From assembly GCA_963170055.1 (NCBI GenBank), contig CAUJGJ010000107.1:208111-272110 (forward strand): DNA of 64,000 bases, written 5' to 3'. Made by a program: the position numbers and the translations under genes. The notes under the pieces were generated by a model, which was not told where the DNA came from, ran no database searches, and saw only the letters and a list, made by a program, of their open reading frames with translations. This document shows, piece by piece, positions 1-11,543 of this stretch. Source of the DNA: Halisarca cf. caerulea. Taxonomy: Eukaryota > Porifera > Demospongiae > Chondrillida > Halisarcidae. Each line of letters begins with the position of its first letter. The stretch's first letter is position 1.

Positions 1-104
1 TATCCAACACTACACAAATACGCCCACAGCACTTCAGAAACTTCATGTGTGTCCCCTGACAATGTGCGTGGTGCTAGTGCCAAATATTGGTATTAGCACC
101 ACCA
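1..104 (+). repeat. Reference monomer and phase map
   Basis: This is the first complete unit and is used here to define phase. Phases 1-20 are A/C-rich (tatccaacactacacaaata). Phases 21-22 are the first CpG (tacgccc). Phases 27-47 are the most variable block, with cagcacttcag followed by aacttcatg, aaggtcatg or aatcttcatg. Phases 44-50 carry tcatgtg. Phases 54-60 are usually ccactggg, but here they read cccctga. Phases 67-68 are the second CpG (gtgcgtgg). Phases 69-101 are a dyad. Phases 101-104 are agca or acca, a two-state position scattered through the array. Confidence 0.95.
69..101. repeat. 33-bp near-perfect dyad, one per monomer
   Basis: The left arm tggtgctagtgccaa (69-83) and right arm ttggtattagcacca (87-101) are reverse complements at 13 of 15 positions, around a 3-base centre (ata). 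The two exceptions are G opposite T, so a transcript hairpin would have G-U wobbles there. In units ending acca, as here, g68 can also pair with c102. Nearly every monomer keeps this element at the same phase. It could form a cruciform in DNA or a hairpin in RNA, or be bound by a dimeric protein; which of these occurs is not shown by the sequence. Confidence 0.9.
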
Positions 105-1144
105 TATCCAACACTAAACAAATACGCCCACAGCACTTCAGAAACTTCATGTGTGTCTACTGGGAATGTGCGTGGTGCTAGTGCCAAATATTGGTATTAG
201 CACCACCATATCCAACACTACACAAATACGCCCACAGCACTTCAGAAAGGTCATGTGTGTCCACTGGGAATGTGCGTGGTGCTAGTGCCAAATATTGGTA
301 TTAGCACCAGCATATCCAACATTACACAAATACGCCCACAGTAGTTAAAAATCTTCATGTGTGTCCAATGGGAATGTGCGTGGTGCTAGTGCCAAATATT
401 GGTATTAGCACCACCATATCCAACACTACACAAATGCGCCCACAGCACTTCAGAAACTTCATGTGTGTCCACTGGGAATGTGCGTGGTGCTAGTGCCAAA
501 TATTGGTATTAGCACCACTATATCCAACACAACACAAATACGCCCACAGCACTTCAGAAAGGTCATGTGTGTCCACTGGGAATGTGCGTGGTGCTAGTGC
601 CAAATATTGGTATTAGCACCAGCATATCCAACACTACACAAATACGCCCACAGCACTTCAGAAAGGTCATGTGTGTCCACTGGGAATGTGCGTGGTGCTA
701 GTGCCAAATATTGGTATTAGCACCACCATATCCAACACTAAACAAATACGCCCACAGCACTTCAGAAACTTCATGTGTGTCTACTGGGAATGTGCGTGGT
801 GCTAGTGCCAAATATTGGTATTAGCAGCAGCATATCCAACACTACACAAATACGCCCACAGAACTTAAGAAAGGTCATGTGTGTCCACTGGGAATGTGTG
901 TGGTGCTAGTGCCAAATATTGGTATTAGCACCAGCATATCCAACACTACACAAATACGCCCACAGCACTTCAGAAACTTCATGTGTGTCTACTGGGAATG
1001 TGCGTGGTGCTAGTGCCAAATATTGGTATTAGCACCAGCATATCCAACACTACACAAATACGCCCACAGCACTTCAGAAAGGTCATGTGTGTCCACTGGG
1101 AATGTGCGTGGTGCTAGTGCCAAATATTGGTATTAGCACCACCA

Positions 1145-1872
1145 TATCCAACACTACACAAATACGCCCACAGCACTTCAGAAAGGTCATGTGTGTCCTC
1201 TGGGAATGTGCGTGGTGCTAGTGCCAAATATTGGTATTAGCACCAGCATATCCAACATTACACAAATACACCCACAGTAGTTGAAAATCTTCATGTGTGT
1301 CCAATGGGAATGTGCGTGGTGCTAGTGCCAAATATTGGTATTAGCACCAGCATATCCAACACTACACAAATACGCCCACAGCACTTCAGAAACTTAATGT
1401 GTGTCTACTGGGAATGTGCGTGGTGCTAGTGCCAAATATTGGTATTAGCACCACCATATCAAACACTACACAAATACGCCCACAGCACTTCAGAAAGGTC
1501 ATGTGTGTCCACTGGGAATGTGCGTGGTGCTAGTGCCAAATATTGGTATTAGCACCACCATATCCAACACTACACAAATACGCCCACAGCACTTCAGAAA
1601 GGTCATGTGTGTCCTTTGGGAATGTGCGTGGTGCTAGTGCCAAATATTGGTATTAGCACCAGCATATCCAACATTACACAAATACACCCACAGTAGTTGA
1701 AAATCTTCATGTGTGTCCACTGGGAATGTGCGTGGTGCTAGTGCCAAATATTGGTATTAGCACCAGCATATCCAACACTACACAAATACGCCCACAGCAC
1801 TTCAGAAACTTAATGTGTGTCTACTGGGAATGTGCGTGGTGCTAGTGCCAAATATTGGTATTAGCACCAGCA
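1145..1872 (+). repeat. Nested 4-monomer (416-bp) duplication
   Basis: The three-unit series at 1,145-1,456 recurs at 1,561-1,872, an offset of exactly 416 bp. It reads aaggtc with tcctctggg, then cattacacaaatacaccc with gtagttgaaaatc, then aacttaatg with gtctactgg. The fourth unit differs. This is a short repeat inside the 18-monomer unit. Confidence 0.75.
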
Positions 1873-3324
1873 TATCCAACACTACACAAATACGCCCACA
1901 GCACTTCAGAAACTTCATGTGTGTCCCCTGACAATGTGCGTGGTGCTAGTGCCAAATATTGGTATTAGCACCACCATATCCAACACTAAACAAATACGCC
2001 CACAGCACTTCAGAAACTTCATGTGTGTCTACTGGGAATGTGCGTGGTGCTAGTGCCAAATATTGGTATTAGCACCACCATATCCAACACTACACAAATA
2101 CGCCCACAGCACTTCAGAAAGGTCATGTGTGCCCACTGGGAATGTGCGTGGTGCTAGTGCCAAATATTGGTATTAGCACCAGCATATCCAACATTACACA
2201 AATACGCCCACAGTAGTTAAAAATCTTCATGTGTGTCCAATGGGAATGTGCGTGGTGCTAGTGCCAAATATTGGTATTAGCACCACCATATCCAACACTA
2301 CACAAATGCGCCCACAGCACTTCAGAAACTTCATGTGTGTCCACTGGGAATGTGCGTGGTGCTAGTGCCAAATATTGGTATTAGCACCACTATATCCAAC
2401 ACAACACAAATACGCCCACAGCACTTCAGAAAGGTCATGTGTGTCCACTGGGAATGTGCGTGGTGCTAGTGCCAAATATTGGTATTAGCACCAGCATATC
2501 CAACACTACACAAATACGCCCACAGCACTTCAGAAAGGTCATGTGTGTCCACTGGGAATGTGCGTGGTGCTAGTGCCAAATATTGGTATTAGCACCACCA
2601 TATCCAACACTAAACAAATACGCCCACAGCACTTCAGAAACTTCATGTGTGTCTACTGGGAATGTGCGTGGTGCTAGTGCCAAATATTGGTATTAGCAAT
2701 AGCATATCCAACACTACACAAATACGCCCACAGAACTTAAGAAAGGTCATGTGTGTCCACTGGGAATGTGTGTGGTGCTAGTGCCAAATATTGGTATTAG
2801 CACCAGCATATCCAACACTACACAAATACGCCCACAGCACTTCAGAAACTTCATGTGTGTCTACTGGGAATGTGCGTGGTGCTAGTGCCAAATATTGGTA
2901 TTAGCACCAGCATATCCAACACTACACAAATACGCCCACAGCACTTCAGAAAGGTCATGTGTGTCCACTGGGAATGTGCGTGGTGCTAATGCCAAATATT
3001 GGTATTAGCACCACCATATCCAACACTACACAAATACGCCCACAGCACTTCAGAAAGGTCATGTGTGTCCTCTGGGAATGTGCGTGGTGCTAGTGCCAAA
3101 TATTGGTATTAGCACCAGCATATCCAACATTACACAAATACACCCACAGTAGTTGAAAATCTTCATGTGTGTCCAATGGGAATGTGCGTGGTGCTAGTGC
3201 CAAATATTGGTATTAGCACCAGCATATCCAACACTACACAAATACGCCCACAGCACTTCAGAAACTTAATGTGTGTCTACTGGGAATGTGCGTGGTGCTA
3301 GTGCCAAATATTGGTATTAGCACC
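1873..3324 (+). repeat. 18-monomer HOR, copy 2 (first 14 monomers)
   Basis: This follows 1-1,452 monomer for monomer with few differences: gcccactggg for gtccactggg near 2130, and caatagc for cagcagc near 2698. It diverges at about 3,325, where copy 1 has ccaccatatcaaac and this copy has ccagcatatccaac followed by the cgcacacag unit. The high similarity suggests a recent duplication. Confidence 0.85.
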
Positions 3325-6236
3325 AGCATATCCAACACTACACAAATACGCACACAGCACTTCAGAAAGGTCATGTGTGTCCACTGGGAATGTGCGTTAT
3401 GCTAGTGCCAAATATTGGTATTAGCACCACCATATCCAACACTACACAAATACGCCCACAGCACTTCAGAAAGGTAATGTGTGTCCACTGGGAATGTGCG
3501 TGGTGCTAGTGCCAAATATTGGTATTAGCACCACCATATCCAACACTAAACAGATACGCCCACAGCACTTCAGAAACTTCATGTGTGTCTACTGGGAATG
3601 TGCGTGGTGCTAGTGCCAAATATTGGTATTAGCACCACCATATCCAACACTACAAAAATACGCCCACAGCACTTCAGAAACTTAATGTGTGTCTACTGGG
3701 AATGTGCGTGGTGCTAGTGCCAAATATTGGTATTAGCACCAGCATATCCAACACTACACAAATACGCCCACAGCACTTCAGAAAGGTCATGTGTGTCCAC
3801 TGGGAATGTGCGTGGTGCTAGTGCCAAATATTGGTATTAGCACCACCATATCCAACACTACACAAATACGCCCACAGCACTTCAGAAAGGTCATGTGTGT
3901 CCACTGGGAATGTGCGTGGTGCTAGTGCCAAATATTGGTATTAGCACCAGCATATCCAACATTACACAAATACACCCACAGTAGTTAAAAATCTTCATGT
4001 GTGTCCAATGGGAATGTGCGTGGTGCTAGTGCCAAATATTGGTATTAGCACCACCATATCCAACACTACATAAATACGCCCACAGCACTTCAGAAACTTC
4101 ATGTGTGTCCACTGGTAATGTGCGTGGTGCTAGTGCCAAATATTGGTATTAGCACCACCATATCCAACACTAAACAAATACGCCCACAGCACTTCAGAAA
4201 CTCCATGTGTGTCTACTGGGAATGTGCGTGGTGCTAGTGCCAAATATTGGTATTAGCACCAGCATATCCAACACTACACAAATACGCCCACAGCACTTCA
4301 GAAACTTCATGTGTGTCCACTGGGAATGTGCGTGGTGCTAGTGCCAAATATTGGTATTAGCACCACCATATCCAACACTACATAAATACGCCCACAGCAC
4401 TTCAGAAACTTCATGTGTGTCCACTGGGAATGTGCGTGGTGCTAGTGCCAAATATTGGTATTAGCACCAGCATATCCAACACTACACAAATACACCCACA
4501 GAACTTCAGAAACTTCATGTGTGTCCACTGGGAATGTGTGTGGTGCTAGTGCCATATATTGGTATTAGCACCAGCATATCCAACACTACACAAATACGCC
4601 CACAGCACTTCAGAAACTTCATGTGTGTCCACTGGGAATGTTCGTGGTGCTAGTGCCAAATATTGGTATCAGCACCAGCATATCCAACACTACACAAATA
4701 CGCACACAGCACTTCAGAAAGGTCATGTGTGTCCACTGGGAATGTGCGTTATGCTAGTGCCAAATATTGGTATTAGCACCACCATATCCAACACTACACA
4801 AATACGCCCACAGCACTTCAGAAAGGTAATGTGTGTCCACTGGGAATGTGCGTGGTGCTAGTGCCAAATATTGGTATTAGCACCACCATATCCAACACTA
4901 AACAGATACGCCCACAGCACTTCAGAAACTTCATGTGTGTCTACTGGGAATGTGCGTGGTGCTAGTGCCAAATATTGGTATTAGCACCACCATATCCAAC
5001 ACTACAAAAATACGCCCACAGCACTTCAGAAACTTCATGTGTGTTCACTGGGAATGTGCGTGGTGCTAGTGCCAAATATTGGTATTAGCACCACCATATC
5101 CAACACTACACAAATACGCCCACAGTTCTTCAAAAAGGTCATGTGTGTCCACTGGGAATGTGCGTGGTGCTAGTGCCAAATATTGGTATTAGCACCAGCA
5201 TATCCAACACTACACAAATACGCCCACAGCACTTCAGAAACTTCATGTGTGTCCCCTGACAATGTGCGTGGTGCTAGTGCCAAATATTGGTATTAGCACC
5301 AGCATATCAAAACTACACAAATACGCCCACAGCACTTCAGAAAGGTCATGTGTGTCCACTGGGAATGTGCGTTATGCTAGTGCCAAATATTGGTATTAGC
5401 ACCAGCATATCCAACACTACACAAATACGCCCACAGCACTTCAGAAAGGTCATGTGTGTCCACTGGGAATGTGCGTGGTGCTAGTGCCAAATATTTGTAT
5501 TAGCACCAGCATATCCAACACTACACAGATACGCCCACAGCACATCAGAAACTTCATGTGTGTCCCCTGAGAATGTGCGTGGTGCTAGTGCCAAATATTG
5601 GTATTAGCACCACCATATCCAACACTAAAAAACTACGCCCACAGCACTTCAGTAACTTCATGTGTGTCTACTGGGAATGTGCGTGGTGCTAGTGCCAAAT
5701 ATTGGTATTAGCACCACCATATCCAACACTACACAAATACGCCCACAGTACTTCTGAAAGGTCATTTGTGTCCACTGGGAATGTGCGTGGTGCTAGTGCC
5801 AAATATTGGTATTAGCAACAGCATATCCAACATTACACAAATATGACCAAATTAGTTAAGAATCTTCATGTGTGTCCACTGGGAATGTGCGTGGTGCTAG
5901 TGCCAAATATTGATATTAGCACCACCATATCCAACTCTACACAAATACGCCCACAGTACTTGAGAAAGGTCATGTGTGTCCACTGGGAATGTGCGTGGTG
6001 CTAGTGCCAAATATTGGTATTAGCACCAGCATATCCAACATTACACAAATACGCCCACAGTAGTTAAAAATCTTCATGTGTGTCCAATGGGAATGTGCGT
6101 GGTGTTAGTGCCAAATATTGGTATTAGCACCACCATATCCAACACTACACAAATACCCCCACAGCACTTCAGAAACTTCATGTGTGTCCACTGGGAATGT
6201 GCGTGGTGCTAGTGCCAAATATTGGTATTAGCACCA
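3325..6236 (+). repeat. Mixed monomers, weakly ordered
   Basis: This is ordinary 104-bp satellite without a clean long repeat. A module at 3,329-3,676 reappears at 4,681-5,028 (1,352 bp, 13 monomers). It starts with a unit reading cgcacacag and gcgttatg, followed by one reading aaggtaatg and one with cactaaacagatacg. The same two-unit head also starts at about 6,968, 8,112 and 8,840. A shortened unit (tatcaaaactac) lies near 5,306, and a monomer with aaatatgaccaaattag near 5,839. Confidence 0.75.
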
Positions 6237-7380
6237 CTATATTCAACACTACACAAATACGCCCACAGCACTTCAGAAACTTCATGTGTGTTCACTGGGA
6301 ATGTGCTTGGTGCTAGTGCCAAATATTGGTATTAGCACCAGCATATCCAACAATACACAAATACGCCCATAGAACTTCAGAAACTTCATGTGTGTCCACT
6401 GGGAATGTGCATGGTGCTAGTGCCAAATATTGGTATTAGCACCAGCATATCCAACACTACACAAATACCCCCACAGCACTTCAGAAACTTCATGTGTGTC
6501 CACTGGGAATGTGCGTGGTGCTAGTGCCAAATATTGGTATTAGCACCACCATATCCAACACTAAACAAATACGCCCACAGCACTTCAGAAACTCCATGTG
6601 TGTCTACTGGGAATGTGCGTGGTGCTAGTGCCAAATATTGGTATTAGCACCACTATATCCAACACTACACAAATACGCCCACAGCACTTCAGAAACTTCA
6701 TGTGTGTTCACTGGGAATGTGCGTGGTGCTAGTGCCAAATATTGGTATTAGCACCAGCATATCCAACACTACACAAATACACCCACAGAACTTCAGAAAG
6801 TTCATGTGTGTCCACTGGGAATGTGTGTGGTGCTAGTGCCAAATATTGGTATTAGCACCAGCATATCCAACACTACACAAATACGCCCACAGCACTTCAG
6901 AAACTTCATGTGTGTCCACTGGGAATGTGCGTGGTGCTAGTGCCAAATATTGGTATTAGCACCAGCATATCCAACACTACACAAATACGCACACAGCACT
7001 TCAGAAAGGTCATGTGTGTCCACTGGGAATGTGCGTTATGCTAGTGCCAAATATTGGTATTAGCACCACCATATCCAACACTACACAAATACGCCCACAG
7101 CACTTCAGAAAGGTAATGTGTGTCCACTGGGAATGTGCGTGGTGCTAGTGCCAAATATTGGTATTAGCACCACCATATCCAACACTACACAAATACCCCC
7201 ACAGCACTTCAGAAACTTCATGTGTGTCCACTGGGAATGTGCGTGGTGCTAGTGCCAAATATTGGTATTAGCACCACCATATCCAACACTAAACAAATAT
7301 GCCCACAGCACTTCAGAAACTCCATGTGTGTCTACTTGGAATGTGCGTGGTGCTAGTGCCAAATATTGGTATTAGCACCA
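6237..7380 (+). repeat. 11-monomer HOR, copy 1 (1,144 bp)
   Basis: It begins with a unit reading tatattcaac (6,237) and ends with the unit before the next tatattcaac (7,381). Ordered markers are caatacacaaatacgcccat near 6,350, gtgcatgg near 6,408, two aaatacccccac units, actccatg near 6,592, cgcacacag near 6,988 and aaggtaatg near 7,110. Confidence 0.88.
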
Positions 7381-8524
7381 CTATATTCAACACTACACAA
7401 ATACGCCCACAGCACTTCAGAAACTTCATGTGTGTTCCCTGGGAATGTGCGTGGTGCTAGTGCCAAATATTGGTATTAGCACCAGCATATCCAACAATAC
7501 ACAAATACGCCCATAGAACTTCAGAAACTTCATGTGTGTCCACTGGGAATGTGCATGGTGCTAGTGCCAAATATTGGTATTAGCACCAGCATATCCAACA
7601 CTACACAAATACCCCCACAGCACTTCAGAAACTTCATGTGTGTCCACTGGGAATGTGCGTGGTGCTAGTGCCAAATATTGGTATTAGCACCACCATATCC
7701 AACACTAAACAAATACGCCCACAGCACTTCAGAAACTCCATGTGTGTCTACTGGGAATGTGCGTGGTGCTAGTGCCAAATATTGGTATTAGCACCACTAT
7801 ATCCAACACTACACAAATACGCCCACAGCACTTCAGAAACTTCATGTGTGTTCACTGGGAATGTGCGTGGTGCTAGTGCCAAATATTGGTATTAGCACCA
7901 GCATATCCAACACTACACAAATACACCCACAGAACTTCAGAAACTTCATGTGTGTCCACTGGGAATGTGTGTGGTGCTAGTGCCAAATATTGGTATTAGC
8001 ACCAGCATATCCAACACTACACAAATACGCCCACAGCACTTCAGAAACTTCATGTGTGTCCACTGGGAATGTGCGTGGTGCTAGTGCCAAATATTGGTAT
8101 TAGCACCAGCATATCCAACACTACACAAATACGCACACAGCACTTCAGAAAGGTCATGTGTGTCCACTGGGAATGTGCGTTATGCTAGTGCCAAATATTG
8201 GTATTAGCACCACCATATCCAACACTACACAAATACGCCCACAGCACTTCAGAAAGGTAATGTGTGTCCACTGGGAATGTGCGTGGTGCTAGTGCCAAAT
8301 ATTGGTATTAGCACCACCATATCCAACACTACACAAATACCCCCACAGCACTTCAGAAACTTCATGTGTGTCCACTGGGAATGTGCGTGGTGCTAGTGCC
8401 AAATATTGGTATTAGCACCACCATATCCAACACTAAACAAATATGCCCACAGCACTTCAGAAACTCCATGTGTGTCTACTTGGAATGTGCGTGGTGCTAG
8501 TGCCAAATATTGGTATTAGCACCA
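7381..8524 (+). repeat. 11-monomer HOR, copy 2 (1,144 bp)
   Basis: It is in exact tandem with copy 1 and repeats its markers in order at an offset of 1,144 bp. These include the atatgccc/tctacttgg unit that closes both copies. The near-identity points to a recent tandem duplication. Confidence 0.88.
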
Positions 8525-9035
8525 CTATATTCAACACTACACAAATACGCCCACAGCACTTCAGAAACTTCATGTGTGTTCCCTGGGAATGTGCGTGGTG
8601 CTAGTGCCAAATATTGGTATTAGCACCAGCATATCCAACACTACACAAATACGCCCACAGAACTTCAGAAACTTCATGTGTGTCCACTGGGAATGTGCAT
8701 GGTGCTAGTGCCAAATATTGGTATTAGCACCAGCATATCCAACACTACACAAATACGCCCACAGCACTTCAGAAACTTCATGTGTGTCCACTGGGAATGT
8801 GCGTGGTGCTAGTGCCAAATATTGGTATTAGCACCAGCATATCCAACACTACACAAATACGCACACAGCACTTCAGAAAGGTCATGTGTGTCCACTGGGA
8901 ATGTGCGTTATGCTAGTGCCAAATATTGGTATTAGCACCACCATATCCAACACTACACAAATACGCCCACAGCACTTCAGAAAGGTAATGTGTGTCCACT
9001 GGGAATGTGCGTGGTGCTAGTGCCAAATATTGGTA
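8525..9035 (+). repeat. 11-monomer HOR, copy 3 with 4-monomer deletion
   Basis: It starts with the same tatattcaac unit. The distance from attcaac to cgcacacag is 331 bp instead of the 747 bp in copies 1 and 2. The missing 416 bp are exactly four monomers (the cccccac, actccatg, ttcactgg and cacccacagaac units). After the aaggtaatg unit the sequence passes into the next HOR. Confidence 0.82.
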
Positions 9036-11231
9036 TTAGCAACAGCATATCCAACATTACACAAATATGACCAAATTAGTTAAGAATCTTCATGTGTGTC
9101 CACTGGGAATGTGCGTGGTGCTAGTGCCAAATATTGGTATTAGCACCAGCATATCCAACATTACACAAATACGCCCACAGTAGTTAAAAATCTTCATGTG
9201 TGTCCACTGGGAATGTGCGTGGTGCTAGTGCCAAATATTGGTATTAGCACCAGCATATCCAACACTACACAGATACGCCCACAGCACTTCAGAAACTTCA
9301 TGTGTGTCCCCTGAGAATGTGCGTGGTGCTAGTGCCAAATATTGGTATTAGCACCACCATATCCAACACTAAACAAATACGCCCACAGCACTTCAGAAAA
9401 TTCATGTGTGTCTACTGGGAATGTGCGTGGTGCTAGTGCCAAATATTGGTATTAGCACCACCATATCCAACACTACACAAATACGCCCACAGTACTTGTG
9501 AAAGGTCATTTGTGTCCACTGGGAATGTGCGTGGTGCTAGTGCCAAATATTGGTATTAGCACCAGCATATCCAACATTACACAAATATGACCAAATTAGT
9601 TAAGAATCTTCATGTGTTTCCACTGGGAATGTGCGTGGTGCTAGTGCCAAATATTGATATTAGCACCACCATATCCAACAGTACACAAATACGCCCACAG
9701 TACTTCAGAAAGGTCATGTGTGTCCACTGGGAATGTGCGTGGTGCTAGTGCCAAATATTGGTATTAGCACCAGCATATCCAACATTACACAAATACGCCC
9801 ACAGCACTTCAGAAAGGTCATGTGTGTCCACTGGGAATGTGCGTGGTGCTAGTGCCAAATATTGGTATTAGCACCAGCATATCCAACACTACACAAATAC
9901 GCCCACAGAACTTCAGAAACTTCATGTGTGTCCACTGGGAATGTGCGTGGTGCTAGTGCCGAATATTGGTATTAGTACCACCATATCCAACACTACAAAA
10001 ATACGCCCACAGCTCTTCAGAAACTTCATGTGTGTTCACTGGGAATGTGCATGGTGTTAGTGCCAAATATTGGTATTAGCACCAGCATATCCAACAGTAC
10101 ACTAATGCGCCCACAGCACTTCAGAAACTTCATGTGTGTCCACTGGGAATGTGCGTGGTGCTAGTGCCAAATATTGGTATTTGCACCAGCATATCCAACA
10201 CTACACAAATACGCCCACAGCACTTCAGAAGCTTCATGTTTGTCCACTGGGAATGTACGGGTTGCTAGTTCCAAATATTGGTATTTGCATTAGCATATCC
10301 AACACTACACAAATACGCTCACAGCACTTAAGAAAGGTCATGTGTGTCCACTGGGAATGTGCGTGGTGCTAGTGCCAAATATTGGTATTAGCACCAGCAT
10401 ATCCAACTCTACACAAATACGCCCACAGTAGTTAAAAAACTTCATGTGTGTCCACTGGGAATGTGCGTGGTGCTAGTGCCAAATATTGGTATTAGCACTA
10501 ACATATCCAACTCTACAGAAATACGCCCACAGTAGTTAAGAAATTTCATGTGTGTCCACTGGGAATGTGTGTGGTGCTAGTGCCAAATATTGGTATTAGC
10601 ACCAGCATATCCAACACTACACAAATACGCTCACAGAAATTCAGAAAGGTCATGTGTGTCCACTGAGAATGTGCGTGGTGCAAGTGCCATATATTGGTAT
10701 TAGCACCACCATATCCAACACTACACAAATACGCCCACAGCACTTCATAAACTTCATGTGTGTCCACTGGGAATGTGCGTGGCGCTAGTGCCAAATATTG
10801 GTATTAGCACCAGCATATCCAACACTACACAAATACTCCCACAGCACTTCAGAAAGGTCATGTGTGTCCACTGGGAATGTGCGTGGTGCTAGTGCCAAAT
10901 ATTGGTATTAGCACCAGCATATCCAACACTACACAAATACGCCCACAGCACTTCAGAAACTTCATGTGTGTCCACTAGGAATGTGTGTGGTGCTGGTGCC
11001 AAATATCAGTATTAGCACCAGCATATACAACACTACACAAATACGCCCACAGCACTTCAGAAAGGTCATGTGTGTCCACTGGGAATGTGTGTGGTGCTAG
11101 TGCCAAATATTGGTATTAGCACCAGCATATCCAACACTACACAAATACGCCCACAGCATATAAGAAACTTCATGTGTGTCCACTGGGAATGTGCGTGGTG
11201 CTAGTGCCAAATATTGGTATTAGCACCAGCA
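8944..11231 (+). repeat. 22-monomer HOR, copy 1 (2,288 bp)
   Basis: It opens with aaggtaatg and then the caacagc/aaatatgaccaaattag unit. It continues with cagatacg plus cccctgag near 9,270, ccgaatattggtattagtacc near 9,960, cagctcttc near 10,010, gtatttgcat at 10,281 and ggtgctggtgcc near 10,992, and ends with cagcatataag near 11,155. The opening pair recurs at 11,232, so the tandem unit is 22 monomers. Confidence 0.82.
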
Positions 11232-11543
11232 TATCCAACACTACACAAATACGCCCACAGCACTTCAGAAAGGTAATGTGTGTCCACTGGGAATGTGCGT
11301 GGTGCTAGTGCCAAATATTGGTATTAGCAACAGCATATCCAACATTACACAAATATGACCAAATTAGTTAAGAATCTTCATGTGTGTCCACTGGGAATGT
11401 GCGTGGTGCTAGTGCCAAATATTGATATTAGCACCACCATATCCAACACTACACAAATACGCCCACAGCACTTCAGAAAGGTCATGTGTGTCTACTGGGA
11501 ATGTGCGTTATGCTAGTGCCAAATATTGGTATTAGCACCACCA
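11232..11543 (+). repeat. 3-monomer partial restart between 22-monomer units
   Basis: Three monomers repeat the opening of the unit (aaggtaatg, then caacagc/aaatatgacc) and end with a gcgttatg unit. The opening then occurs again at 11,544, 312 bp later. This explains why the long copies around it are offset by 2,600 bp (25 monomers) and not 2,288. Confidence 0.75.

Larger units (their letters stand above)
1..1872 (+). repeat. 18-monomer HOR, copy 1
   Basis: This is an 18 x 104 bp block whose ordered variants reappear 1,872 bp downstream. Markers include cccctgacaatg near 54, the cagtagttaaaaatc unit near 340, tatatccaacacaac near 521, cagaacttaagaaagg near 860 and gtgtcctctggg near 1193. The real left boundary may lie outside the window. 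Confidence 0.85.

Noticed and set aside
45..70. Z-DNA-forming tract
   Set aside because: Alternating purine-pyrimidine runs (catgtgtgt, atgtgcgtg) are only about 9 bases and interrupted, too short to argue for Z-DNA.
69..80. Internal RNA polymerase III A/B boxes
   Set aside because: tggtgctagtgc is one position off the A-box pattern and no B-box-like GTTCRANNC is present at a suitable distance.
80..90. CArG box (serum response factor site) at the dyad centre
   Set aside because: ccaaatattgg has seven A/T bases between CC and GG, while the CArG consensus has six; the match is explained by the dyad centre.
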